In this document: positions 53,332 through 62,366 of the stretch, piece by piece
Numbering within the stretch: position 1 is the stretch's first letter
Layout of the letters: every line of letters starts with the position of its first letter
Assembly: GCA_021790935.1 (NCBI GenBank)
Contig: JAJYFL010000013.1
Span: 1-64,000 of the forward strand
Direction of reading: 5' to 3'
DNA: 64,000 nucleotides
From: a bacterium
GTDB lineage: Bacteria; Vulcanimicrobiota; Vulcanimicrobiia; Vulcanimicrobiales; Vulcanimicrobiaceae
The notes under the pieces: generated by a model
Seen by the model: the letters and a program-made list of their open reading frames with translations, nothing else
What the model was told of the DNA's origin: nothing
Database searches by the model: none
Position numbers and translations under genes: made by a program

Positions 53332-54603
53332 TCAGAGCTTCGCGATATCGGTGCGATAGGTGAGCGCACCGGCCGCGCCCAGACGCTTGGCGAGCGCCCG
53401 AACGGCATCGTACGCGTTGGCGTGTGCCCGCGCAACGTCGTCGCCGAGCGCGGTTACGGTCAGAACGCGGCCGCCCGTCGAACGCACGGTGCCGTCGGCG
53501 GCAAGCGCCGATTCTCCCCAGAAGGCGTGCGCGTCGGCCCCGAGGCCGACATTGGCGCAGAGGCCCGCAAGCGGCGTGCTGCTCCGCGGGTAGGCGCTCG
53601 TTGCCAGCACGACGCCTGCGCAGGCCCTGCTTGCGAACGATACCGTGCCCAGATCCAGCGCGCCGTCCGCGGCGGATTTGAGCAGCTGAGCGAAATCACC
53701 GTTGATGCGCGGCATCAGCACTTGCGCCTCCGGATCGCCGAATCGTACGTTGAACTCCACGACGTACGGGCCGTCAACGGTCCACATCAGCCCGCAGTAC
53801 AAGATGCCCACGTAACTCTCGCCCTCGGCGAGCAAGCCGCGCAATACGGGAGCGAGTACGCGCTCGCGCACGCGATCGACCATATCTTTCGGAAAGCCGA
53901 CGGGCGGCGAATAGGCGCCCATGCCACCGGTGTTCGGCCCGGTGTCGCCGTCGCCGGCTCGTTTGTAATCGCACGCACCGGCCAGGGGGTACATCGCGCG
54001 GCCATCGCAGATTGCGAAGATGCTGACCTCGCGCCCGACCAACAGCTCTTCGAGCAGCACGTCCCGCCCGCCGCCGGGGACGTGCCCGCTCGCGTACCAC
54101 TCCGTGACCACGCCGCGTGCGGCCTCCACGTCCGGCGCAACGACGACGCCCTTACCCGCCGCCAAGCCGTCCGCCTTGACGACGCACGCCCCGCTCCATT
54201 CTTCCAGCACCTTTAGCGCGCCGTCGAGCGAATGCACGGCCACCGCGCGTGCGGTCGGAACGCCGTGGCGCTGCATGAAGCGCTTGGAGAATATCTTACT
54301 CGATTCCAAACGCCCGCTCGAACGGTTCGGGCCGAACGTCGCGATGCCGGCTTCGCGCAAACGATCGCAGACGCCGGCCGCGATAGCGGCCTCCGGACCG
54401 ACGACCGCTAAATCGATCTTCTCCCGCAAGCACGTCTGCACGAGCGCCTTGCCGTCGGTGGCCGGAATCGCCCAGTTCTCGCCGCGCGAAGCCGTCCCCG
54501 CATTACCGGGCGCGGCGTAGACCGCTTCGCACGAAGGCGACGCCGCGATGCGCCACGAGAGCGCATCCTCGCGCGCGCCGGAGCCCACGATCAAGACTCT
54601 CAT
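53332..54603 (-). CDS. purD: Phosphoribosylamine-glycine ligase PurD
   Basis: The 423-residue ATP-grasp ligase makes GAR from phosphoribosylamine and glycine. It starts RVLIVGSGAREDALSWRIA and has APGNAGTA near 30, VVKADGLAAGKGVVVA near 140, the GPNTGGMGAYSPP block near 215, and EFNVRFGDPEAQV near 290. The ATG overlaps the guaA stop by one base (TGATG), so it is translated with guaA. Together with purM and purN it covers several early purine steps. Confidence 0.94.
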   Translation of the reverse strand: MRVLIVGSGAREDALSWRIAASPSCEAVYAAPGNAGTASRGENWAIPATDGKALVQTCLREKIDLAVVGPEAAIAAGVCDRLREAGIATFGPNRSSGRLESSKIFSKRFMQRHGVPTARAVAVHSLDGALKVLEEWSGACVVKADGLAAGKGVVVAPDVEAARGVVTEWYASGHVPGGGRDVLLEELLVGREVSIFAICDGRAMYPLAGACDYKRAGDGDTGPNTGGMGAYSPPVGFPKDMVDRVRERVLAPVLRGLLAEGESYVGILYCGLMWTVDGPYVVEFNVRFGDPEAQVLMPRINGDFAQLLKSAADGALDLGTVSFASRACAGVVLATSAYPRSSTPLAGLCANVGLGADAHAFWGESALAADGTVRSTGGRVLTVTALGDDVARAHANAYDAVRALAKRLGAAGALTYRTDIAKL

Positions 54604-56180
54604 CACTCCCACTCCACCGTCGAGGGCGGCTTCGACGTGATATCGTAGGCCACGCGGTTGACGCCCGCCACCTCGTTGACGATGCGCGTGCTGATGCACT
54701 CGAGCAATGCGTGCGGCAGGCGTGCCCAGTCGGCCGTCATCCCGTCCTCGCTCGTTATTGCGCGAACCGCCACCAGATTTGCGTAGGTCCGCCCGTCGCC
54801 CATGACGCCGACGCTTCTCACCGGCGTGAGCACCGCAAAGTATTGCCAGGGCTTCGGATCGGGCGCGGCCGCCTCGATCTCCTCGCAGACGATCGCGTCG
54901 GCTTCACGCACGATCGCCAAACGCTCCGGCGTAACGTCGCCGATGATGCGTACGGCCAGCCCCGGCCCCGGGAAGGGCTGGCGCTCGACGATGCGCTCGG
55001 GTAAATCCAAGACGCGTCCGACCGCGCGCACTTCGTCCTTGAAGAGCGAGCGCAGCGGCTCGACGAGCTCGAGGTTCATCTGCTCCGGCAAACCGCCGAC
55101 GTTGTGGTGCGACTTTATCTTGTGACCGGCCTTGCTAGCCGGCGTCTTCGACTCGATGACGTCCGGATAGAGCGTCCCCTGCACCAGATACTTCACGCCG
55201 GGAATCTTGGCCGCTTCCTCCTCGAAGACGCGGATGAACTCGTGGCCGATGACGATGCGCTTGCGCTCGGGATCGCTCTCGCCGAGGAGCTTGCCGAGAA
55301 AGCGCTCGCGCGCGTCGACCGCCACCACGTTCAAATGCAGCACGTCGCGGAAGGCCGCTACCACCGCTTCGGCCTCGCCCTTTCGCAGCAGGCCGTGATC
55401 GACGAAAATGCACGTGAGCTGCGTACCGATCGCTCGCGCCGCCAGCGTCGCCGCTACCGCCGAATCCACGCCGCCGGAGAGCGCGCAGATCACGTTGTCG
55501 CTGCCGACCGAAGCGCGAATCTCCGCAACCGCGCGCTCGACGAACGACTCCATCTCCCAGCGCTCGGTGATCCCGGCAATGCGATGGAGAAAGTTATCGA
55601 GGATCTGCTTGCCGAACTGCGTGTGCGCAACCTCGGGATGAAACTGCACGCCATAGATCTTCCGCCGTGCGTCGCCCATCGCCGCGACGCGGCAGCGCGG
55701 GGTCGACGCAAGTTCCGCAAACCCGTCGGGCAGCTGCGTCACCGAATCGCCGTGCGACATCCAGACGCGCGACTCCCTCGGAACTCCTTCGAACAGCGAG
55801 CTCGCCGCCCGATCGAGCCGCAGCTCCGCCGGCCCGTACTCGCGACGATCCACGCGCACGAGCTCGGCGCCGAGATCGCGAGCGAGCAACTGCATGCCGT
55901 AGCAGATGCCGAGAATGGGCACGCCGGCGGAGAGGACGGCCGGGTCGATGCCCGGCGCGTCCGGCACGAGCGTGCTCTCGGGTCCGCCCGTGAGGAGGAT
56001 CGCTGCAGGCTCGCGCCTTTCGATCTCGATCCACGGCGTGTCGTGGGGAACGATCTCGCAATAGACGTTCAACTCGCGAATGCGGCGCGCGATCAGCTGG
56101 CCGTACTGCGCGCCAAAATCGAGAATGCATACGCCGCGCGGGAGGCGGTCCCGGCGCGGGGCTTGGGCAGGTGAGAGCAT
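54603..56180 (-). CDS. guaA: GMP synthase GuaA
   Basis: The 525-residue enzyme converts XMP to GMP. The N-terminal glutaminase has the catalytic Cys in [10 protein letters not shown] near 93 and the His-Glu pair in [11 protein letters not shown] near 180. The ATP-PPase domain has [12 protein letters not shown] near 240, and the C-terminal dimerisation domain ends with [20 protein letters not shown] 56180 follows AAAGGGGG; the longer frame from 56300 has no match. Head of a guaA-purD-Bax-purF transcript. Confidence 0.95.
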   Translation of the reverse strand: MLSPAQAPRRDRLPRGVCILDFGAQYGQLIARRIRELNVYCEIVPHDTPWIEIERREPAAILLTGGPESTLVPDAPGIDPAVLSAGVPILGICYGMQLLARDLGAELVRVDRREYGPAELRLDRAASSLFEGVPRESRVWMSHGDSVTQLPDGFAELASTPRCRVAAMGDARRKIYGVQFHPEVAHTQFGKQILDNFLHRIAGITERWEMESFVERAVAEIRASVGSDNVICALSGGVDSAVAATLAARAIGTQLTCIFVDHGLLRKGEAEAVVAAFRDVLHLNVVAVDARERFLGKLLGESDPERKRIVIGHEFIRVFEEEAAKIPGVKYLVQGTLYPDVIESKTPASKAGHKIKSHHNVGGLPEQMNLELVEPLRSLFKDEVRAVGRVLDLPERIVERQPFPGPGLAVRIIGDVTPERLAIVREADAIVCEEIEAAAPDPKPWQYFAVLTPVRSVGVMGDGRTYANLVAVRAITSEDGMTADWARLPHALLECISTRIVNEVAGVNRVAYDITSKPPSTVEWE

Positions 56181-56265
56181 CGGTGCCCCCTTTCGGCCCG
56201 CCTGCGCTCGGCTCTTTGTACGGCCGGGCGATAGGATCGGGCAACCTCCGGATGAAGGGTGTGGG

Positions 56266-56928
56266 ATGGAACACGATTGCGATCGCCGCCACGGGGCCAA
56301 GCAGCCCGAGATCTTCAGTCACGAGCGCGCGGCACGGCTCGACGACCCGCAACGAGAGAGCTTCCTGCCGACGCCGGTCTTGATCGCGGCCCTCGACGCA
56401 CCGCACGGAGCGAACGTGCTCGATTTCGGCGCCGGAACGGGGCGGTACGCCATCGCACTCGCCCGCGCGCGTCCCGACCTGCACGTCGTCGCCTTCGACG
56501 TTCAGCCGGAGATGACGGCGATCGTTGGCCGGCGCGCCGCTGAGGCCGGACTCTCCAATATCGAGACGGTAGAGACCGACGTGGCGCGCCTGCCGCGGGC
56601 GTCTTTCGCGCGGATCCTCGCGGTCAACGTCCTGCACGAGATCGGCGATATCGACGTACGCGCGCTCGGCGATCTTCTCGGGCCGGGCGGTTACGCGCTT
56701 CTAGTCGACTGGGACGGCGGAGTGCCGCGCGAGGTAGGCCCGCCGGCCGATCACGTACACACGCTCGCCGAAGCCCGCGAACGCCTGCTGCGCTGCGGCC
56801 TCTCGGCGCAGTCGCTCGGCATCGCCGAGTTTCCGAATCACTACGTGTTGCGCGTCACTTGCAGGTTGCGGAAAAACCCGCGGTCTCCGGATCGGGCCCG
56901 AATGTTTCGTCGAAACGAGGAGCGATGA
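56266..56928 (+). CDS. SAM-dependent methyltransferase with repeat-encoded C-terminus
   Basis: The 220-residue protein is a class I methyltransferase: [17 protein letters not shown] is the SAM-binding motif I near 50, [18 protein letters not shown] motif II, and [14 protein letters not shown] motif IV. The substrate is unknown. The last residues ([22 protein letters not shown], about 22) are translated from the repeat that begins at 56858, so the native C-terminus probably ended near NHYVLRVT and the insertion replaced the original stop. The gene is divergent from guaA. Confidence 0.8.
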   Translation: MEHDCDRRHGAKQPEIFSHERAARLDDPQRESFLPTPVLIAALDAPHGANVLDFGAGTGRYAIALARARPDLHVVAFDVQPEMTAIVGRRAAEAGLSNIETVETDVARLPRASFARILAVNVLHEIGDIDVRALGDLLGPGGYALLVDWDGGVPREVGPPADHVHTLAEARERLLRCGLSAQSLGIAEFPNHYVLRVTCRLRKNPRSPDRARMFRRNEER

Positions 56929-57026
56929 GGAAGCAACGCCGTAGCGTTGTGACCGAAGAGCGACGAAGCTTTCGGCGGAACAGGCGGGTTCGAGACGGCG
57001 CTGGGGGTTCTTCCGCAACCTGCTAG
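56858..57026. repeat. 169-bp inverted-repeat element, type B copy 2
   Basis: This copy is nearly identical in interior sequence to that at 9096-9264. The left end reads CTTG instead of CTAG, which removes the stop and lets the methyltransferase frame run on. The right CTAG supplies the TAG stop of the convergent purP gene at 57025-57023. Confidence 0.88.
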
Positions 57027-58156
57027 GTAAGTATTTCGCCAAGACGGTCGCCGTCGCGCGCGAAGACGACCTCCATCGCGATGCGCTCCCCAACGGAGAC
57101 GTCGCGCCCCCACCGGTACGCCGAATACGGCGTATAGCGCGTGCCGGGCGAACCCGGGATCCGCAAGGATACGTCGTAGCAGACGAACTCTTTCGGCGGT
57201 CCCGCGACGACGACGCACTGCAGGGCGAACGGACCGATAACCCCCGGCGGATTCGCCGCGCGCGCGGCTGCGACGAAGCGCTCTCCCATCTCGAAAGCCT
57301 TCTCCAGCATGGACTCGGTGAGCGTCGTCGCGATATGCCCGGCCTCTTCGAGGCGCATCGGGACGTCGCGCAGCATCTCCAGCGCCGCGGGCGGCACGTT
57401 CCGGAGACCCTCGAGATTGGTTTGGCGACGCGTATCCGTGCCGCATAACTCCAGTTCTCCGAGGATCGGCGAATAGAAAAAGTTCAGATTGACGGAGGGC
57501 CCGAGCGCGTACTCCTCGATGACGGCCGCGGCTAGCCCATCGGGCGTCAGCATGCCTGCAGCGATCAGCCGCGCGGCGGTCTCCGCGTACTCGCGTGGGT
57601 TCGAGCACAGAAAGAACGCTCGCTCGAAACTCACCTTCGCATGCGGCGCCTTGACGATCGCCAAGCGATCGATCTCCGCAGGGAAACCGAACTGCCGCGG
57701 GTGCCGGATGCCGGCAGCGCGCAAGAGGGCATACTGGTTGTTCGCCTCGTCGCGTTCTTCGGCGCGTAAGAGCCGGCGGTTCCCGAACATCGGCACGCGC
57801 ATTCCACGCTCGATCTCGTCGTAACTGAATCTCTGGTGGAGGTAGACCTCGAAGGAGCGGTTCGCGATGAAGATGACGTTACTTGCGAGCAGCCGCCGCT
57901 GCACGGCGTCGTCGAGCAGATCTGAAAACGCGTTCAGTTCCAGCGTCGCGTCGACGCAGCCGCGCGCGGGCTCCCGCGCACGCGCGTAATAACGGGCGTA
58001 GGTCTGCTGCCGGCCGGCGGCCGTCACCACCAGATTGCGCAGTCCGGCAGCTCTGGCCCCGGATGCCACGTCGAGCGCGGAATGACTGCCGATCGAACAG
58101 AGCGTCAACTGCGTGCGGTCGTATGCAGCCAGCCTGCGAGCAATCTCCGGATCCAC
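57023..58156 (-). CDS. purP: Archaeal-type FAICAR synthetase PurP
   Basis: The 377-residue protein resembles PurP, an ATP-grasp-like ligase that formylates AICAR with formate and ATP: LTLCSIGSHSALDVASGARAAG at the start, LLASNVIFIANRSFEVYL near 90, MRVPMFGNRRLLRAEERDE near 120, RLAIVKAPHAKVSFERAFF near 165, the EEYALGPSVNLNFFYSPILG block, and ELCGTDTRRQTNLEGLRN near 240. PurP is best known from archaea, where it replaces the PurH transformylase. No purH is visible here. The stop codon comes from the adjacent repeat. Confidence 0.85.
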   Translation of the reverse strand: MDPEIARRLAAYDRTQLTLCSIGSHSALDVASGARAAGLRNLVVTAAGRQQTYARYYARAREPARGCVDATLELNAFSDLLDDAVQRRLLASNVIFIANRSFEVYLHQRFSYDEIERGMRVPMFGNRRLLRAEERDEANNQYALLRAAGIRHPRQFGFPAEIDRLAIVKAPHAKVSFERAFFLCSNPREYAETAARLIAAGMLTPDGLAAAVIEEYALGPSVNLNFFYSPILGELELCGTDTRRQTNLEGLRNVPPAALEMLRDVPMRLEEAGHIATTLTESMLEKAFEMGERFVAAARAANPPGVIGPFALQCVVVAGPPKEFVCYDVSLRIPGSPGTRYTPYSAYRWGRDVSVGERIAMEVVFARDGDRLGEILT

Positions 58157-58240
58157 GAGCGCCCTTGTTGGACGATCGCAGCGGATCCACCCGCTTCTAC
58201 CGGGAGAGACGCACGCTTGCTGCGAAGTATCTGCATTCTT

Positions 58241-59749
58241 ATGGAAACCTCAACGCGGCTCAGGGTCATCGGACACTACATCGACGGCAGCCTCGCCGGA
58301 CTGGACGCGCCGCGGTGCGGCGACGTCTACGATCCGGCTCGAGGCGAGGTGCAGGCGCGCGTGGCCTTTGCCGACGCCGCGGCCATCGATCGCGCGGTGC
58401 GAGCCGCCAAGGCCGCCTACCCGGCTTGGAGCCGCCTGTCGCTCGGCAAACGCGCCGAGATCTTCTTCGCATTCCGCGGCCTGGTCAAGGAGCACGTCTC
58501 GCAGTTCGCGGCGCTGGTGTCGAGCGAGCATGGCAAGGTCGTTAGCGACGCCGAAGGCGAGCTCGCACGTGCCATCGAGGTGATCGACTTCGCATGTGCC
58601 CTTCCGCTGACACTCAAGGGGCAGTTCAGCGAAAACGTCTCCACCAGCATCGACACCTACTCGATCCGTCAGCCGCTGGGCGTCTGCGTGGGGATCACGC
58701 CGTTCAACTTTCCGATGATGGTGCCGGTTTGGATGTTCGCCATCGCCATCGCGGCGGGCAACACCTTCGTCCTCAAACCCTCGGAGCGCGACCCCTCGGC
58801 CGCGCTGCTGCTGGCCGAACTCTTCTCGAAGGCCGGCTTGCCGAATGGCGTCTTCAACGTCGTGCACGGGGACAAGACCGCCGTCGACGCCCTGCTCGCT
58901 CATCCCGACGTCGCCGCGGTGAGTTTCGTCGGCTCCACGCCGATCGCGCGCTACGTCTACCAGACCGCAGCCGCGCACGGTAAACGCGTGCAGGCCCTCG
59001 GGGGCGCGAAGAACCACATGGTCGTGATGCCCGACGCCGATATCGACGCCGCCGCCGACGCGCTGGTCTCTGCGGCCTACGGCTCGGCCGGACAGCGCTG
59101 CATGGCGATCTCCGCATCGGTGGCCGTCGGAGAAGCCGCAGAGCCACTCTTGGAGGCCATCCGCGCGCGCGTCGCGACGTTGCGCGTCGGTCCGGGCAAC
59201 GATCCGGCAAGCGACATGGGCCCGGTCATCACGGCGGCCGCTCGCGACCGCATCCACGATTACATCGAACAGGGCGTTCGCGCGGGAGCGGCCCTCGCCA
59301 TCGACGGCCGTTCGATCTCCGTGCCGGGCTGCGAGCGCGGTTTCTTCGTCGGCCCGACGCTCTTCGACCGCGTAACCCAGGAGATGTCGATCTACACCGA
59401 CGAGATCTTCGGACCGGTGCTCGTAAACCTGCGCGCCGCCTCGCTCGACCAAGCCCTCGAGATCTTACGGCGCAACCCCTACGGCAACGGCACCGCGATA
59501 TTCACGCGCAGCGGCGCCGCCGCTCGCCGTTTCCAGAACGAAGTCGAGGTCGGCATGGTCGGCATCAACGTCCCGATCCCCGTTCCGGTCGGCTACTACA
59601 GCTTCGGCGGCTGGAAGCAGTCGCTCTTCGGCGACCTGCACGTCTACGGCGAAGACGGCTTCCGTTTCTACACGCGCGGAAAGGTCGTCACCAGCCGCTG
59701 GCACGACTCCAACGCCGGGATGAATCTCGGTTTCCCAACGCATAAGTAG
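58241..59749 (+). CDS. mmsA: CoA-acylating (methyl)malonate-semialdehyde dehydrogenase MmsA
   Basis: The 502-residue aldehyde dehydrogenase has the catalytic Cys in GSAGQRCMAISASV near 285, the NAD site FVGSTPIARYVY near 230, and GITPFNFPMMVPVWMFAIA near 140, typical of MmsA/IolA. It turns malonate or methylmalonate semialdehyde into acetyl- or propionyl-CoA. Malonate semialdehyde is the product of beta-alanine transamination, so it would finish degradation of uracil begun by the next genes. ATG 58241 is used. Confidence 0.9.
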   Translation: METSTRLRVIGHYIDGSLAGLDAPRCGDVYDPARGEVQARVAFADAAAIDRAVRAAKAAYPAWSRLSLGKRAEIFFAFRGLVKEHVSQFAALVSSEHGKVVSDAEGELARAIEVIDFACALPLTLKGQFSENVSTSIDTYSIRQPLGVCVGITPFNFPMMVPVWMFAIAIAAGNTFVLKPSERDPSAALLLAELFSKAGLPNGVFNVVHGDKTAVDALLAHPDVAAVSFVGSTPIARYVYQTAAAHGKRVQALGGAKNHMVVMPDADIDAAADALVSAAYGSAGQRCMAISASVAVGEAAEPLLEAIRARVATLRVGPGNDPASDMGPVITAAARDRIHDYIEQGVRAGAALAIDGRSISVPGCERGFFVGPTLFDRVTQEMSIYTDEIFGPVLVNLRAASLDQALEILRRNPYGNGTAIFTRSGAAARRFQNEVEVGMVGINVPIPVPVGYYSFGGWKQSLFGDLHVYGEDGFRFYTRGKVVTSRWHDSNAGMNLGFPTHK

Positions 59750-59759
59750 GTTGACATCT

Positions 59760-61100
59760 ATGGCCGCCCCCGTCCCGTCGCTCGGCGAACCGTTTCACCG
59801 ACCGCTCACGCATCTGGAAGTCAAACTCGAGGCCAACCGCTGCCTCTACTGCTACGATGCGCCGTGCATGAACGCATGCCCCACGCACATCGACGTCGCC
59901 TCGTTCATCGCGAAGATCGCCGCCGGCAACCTCGCAGGCAGCGCGCGCGTCATCATGGACGCGAATCCGATGGGCGCGAGCTGCGCCCGGGTCTGCCCAA
60001 CGGACCAACTCTGCGAGGGCGCGTGCGTTTACAGGAAGGACGACACGCCCATTCGTATCGGCGACCTGCAGCGCTACGCCGTAGATGCCGCGATGCGCGA
60101 CGGCACGCGCCTCTTCGAAGCCGGCGCACCGACCGGGCACACCGTCGCGATCGTCGGCGGCGGCCCGGCCGGACTCTCGGCCGCTCGCGATCTGCGCCGC
60201 ATGGGGCATGCCGTCACGATCTTCGAGGCGCGCGAGATGCTCGGCGGGCTCAACACCTATGGCATCGTGCCGTTCCGCCTCCCCATCGAAACCGCCCTCT
60301 GGGAGGCCGAGCAGGTCGTCGAGCTCGGCGCCGAGGTTCGCACGAACGTCCGCGTCGGACGCGATCTCGCCATGGATGCGCTGCTCGCAGAGTACGATGC
60401 GGTCGTGCTCGCCTGCGGCATGGGCGGCGTGCCGCAGATCGGCATTCCCGGGGAAGACCTCGCGGGCGTCTGGGATGCGCTCGAGTTCATCGAGCAAGCG
60501 AAGCTCGGGCGCGACGTCGGCGCCCTCGGCTCTCGAATCGCCGTGATCGGCGCCGGCAACACCGCGATCGATGCGCTGACCTGCAGCCGCCGGATCGCTC
60601 GACAGGCTAGCGGCGGCGGCGAGGCACGCGTGACCATGTACTACCGGCGTGGCGAGAGACAGATGAGCGCCTATGGCTTCGAGTACGACTTCGCCAAACA
60701 AGAAGGCATCGAGTTCCGCTTCTTCTGCGCCCCGGCGCGCATCCTGGGCGAGGGCGGGCGCGTGAAAGCGATCGAGTTCGTACGGACGCGCCTGGAGACG
60801 TCCGAAGGCGGCGAGGCCGCCGTCCCGGTCTCCGGTACGGAGTTCGTCGAGCCGATCGACACGGTCGTCCGCGCGATCGGGCAGAGCCGGCTCGTCGAAA
60901 CGTTCGACCGGCTCGGCATCGCCCACGATGGAGGCGTGGTCCGCGTCGACGAGAGCCTGCAGACGACGCGCCCGGGCGTCTATGCCGCGGGCGATTGCAT
61001 CTTCGCCAAGGGCACGCGCGAAGCGATGGTCGTCGAAGCGGCCGAACAGGGCAAGCGCGCGGCCCGCAGCATCGATACCTATCTGCGCGGGGGAGCATAA
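59760..61100 (+). CDS. preT: Dihydropyrimidine dehydrogenase subunit PreT
   Basis: The 446-residue NAD(P)H-oxidising subunit has an N-terminal iron-sulfur region (CLYCYDAPCMNACPTHIDV and CARVCPTDQLCEGACV), an FAD motif VAIVGGGPAGLSAARDLR near 120, and a pyridine-nucleotide motif IAVIGAGNTAIDALTCSRR near 260, ending with an FAD contact GVYAAGDCIFAKGTREA. It passes electrons to PreA to reduce uracil and thymine. ATG 59760 follows three bases after an in-frame TCT; a TTG three codons earlier is possible. Confidence 0.92.
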   Translation: MAAPVPSLGEPFHRPLTHLEVKLEANRCLYCYDAPCMNACPTHIDVASFIAKIAAGNLAGSARVIMDANPMGASCARVCPTDQLCEGACVYRKDDTPIRIGDLQRYAVDAAMRDGTRLFEAGAPTGHTVAIVGGGPAGLSAARDLRRMGHAVTIFEAREMLGGLNTYGIVPFRLPIETALWEAEQVVELGAEVRTNVRVGRDLAMDALLAEYDAVVLACGMGGVPQIGIPGEDLAGVWDALEFIEQAKLGRDVGALGSRIAVIGAGNTAIDALTCSRRIARQASGGGEARVTMYYRRGERQMSAYGFEYDFAKQEGIEFRFFCAPARILGEGGRVKAIEFVRTRLETSEGGEAAVPVSGTEFVEPIDTVVRAIGQSRLVETFDRLGIAHDGGVVRVDESLQTTRPGVYAAGDCIFAKGTREAMVVEAAEQGKRAARSIDTYLRGGA

Positions 61101-61103
61101 CGT

Positions 61104-62366
61104 ATGGCCGATCTACGCAGCAACCTCGCAGGCATCGCAAGCCCCAACCCATTTTGGCTGGCTTCCGCCCCTCCGACCAATAGCGGCTATCAAGTGATGC
61201 GCGCGTTCGAAGCCGGTTGGGGCGGCGTCGTTTGGAAGACGCTCGGCACGCCGATCGTCAACGTCACCTCGCGTTTCGCGGGCATGAACTACAAGCAGAA
61301 CAAGATGGTCGCGATGAACAACATCGAGCTCATCACCGACCGGCCGCTCGACGAAAATCTTAGCGAGATCGCCAAGTGCAAGCGAGCCTTTCCCGACCGC
61401 GCGATCGTGGCATCGCTGATGGAGGCCTGCGAACGCGACGCCTGGCGCGAACTCGTCAAGCGCGTGCAAGAGGTCGACATCGACGGCTTCGAACTCAACT
61501 TCGGCTGCCCGCACGGCATGAGCGAACGCGGCATGGGCGCGGCCGTCGGCCAGCACCCCGATCTCATCGCGCGCGTCACGGAGTGGGTCGTCGAAGCCTC
61601 GCGCGTGCCGGTCATCGTCAAACTAACGCCCAACGTCACCGATATTCGCTTCCCGGCGCGCGCGGCGGCACGCGGCGGCGCACATGCCGTCAGCATGATC
61701 AATACGATCAACAGCATCATGGGCGTCGACGTCGAGACCTGGAACCCCATTCCGCACGTCGATGGCAAGAGCAGTCACGGCGGCTACTGCGGGCCGGCCG
61801 TGAAGCCCATCGCACTCAACATGGTGAACGATTGCGCGCGCGACCCCGAGGTCGGTATCCCGATCTCCGGCATCGGCGGCGTCGAAACGTGGCAGGACGT
61901 GGTCGAGTTTCTGCTGCTCGGCGCGAGCAACGTACAGGTCTGCACGGCGGTTATGCACCATGGTTTTCGCATCGTCGAAGAGCTGGCCGACGGCTTGAAC
62001 CGCTATCTCGACGCGCGCGGCATCAGGAGCGTCGCCGAGATCGTGGGCGGGGCCGCCAACCGGATCACGAGCTGGAATAACCTAAACCTCAACTACAAGA
62101 TCGTCGCGCGTATCGATCAGTCTGCTTGCATCCATTGCAACAAATGCTACATCGCCTGTGAAGATGCGGCGCATCAGTGCATCGACCGGGTCCGCCAGCC
62201 CGGCGGATCTACGAACCTGGTGGTCGACGAGGGGCATTGCGTAGGCTGCAATCTCTGTTCGATGGTCTGCCCGGTCGACGAGTGCATCGAGATGGTCCGC
62301 GTCGATACCGGCCGCCCGGCACAATCTTGGAAGGAACGCGCTGCAGCCATGGGAGAGGTGGGATAA
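61104..62366 (+). CDS. preA: Dihydropyrimidine dehydrogenase catalytic subunit PreA
   Basis: The 420-residue subunit has an FMN-binding barrel related to dihydroorotate dehydrogenase: NPFWLASAPPTNSGYQVMRAFEAGW near 13 (split), VDIDGFELNFGCPHGMSERG near 130, and the PISGIGGVETWQDVVEFLLLGAS flavin-phosphate loop. Two C-terminal 4Fe-4S motifs follow (CIHCNKCYIAC and CVGCNLCSMVCPVDEC). It reduces uracil or thymine to the dihydro form. It starts three bases after preT and overlaps hydA by one base. Confidence 0.93.
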   Translation: MADLRSNLAGIASPNPFWLASAPPTNSGYQVMRAFEAGWGGVVWKTLGTPIVNVTSRFAGMNYKQNKMVAMNNIELITDRPLDENLSEIAKCKRAFPDRAIVASLMEACERDAWRELVKRVQEVDIDGFELNFGCPHGMSERGMGAAVGQHPDLIARVTEWVVEASRVPVIVKLTPNVTDIRFPARAAARGGAHAVSMINTINSIMGVDVETWNPIPHVDGKSSHGGYCGPAVKPIALNMVNDCARDPEVGIPISGIGGVETWQDVVEFLLLGASNVQVCTAVMHHGFRIVEELADGLNRYLDARGIRSVAEIVGGAANRITSWNNLNLNYKIVARIDQSACIHCNKCYIACEDAAHQCIDRVRQPGGSTNLVVDEGHCVGCNLCSMVCPVDECIEMVRVDTGRPAQSWKERAAAMGEVG

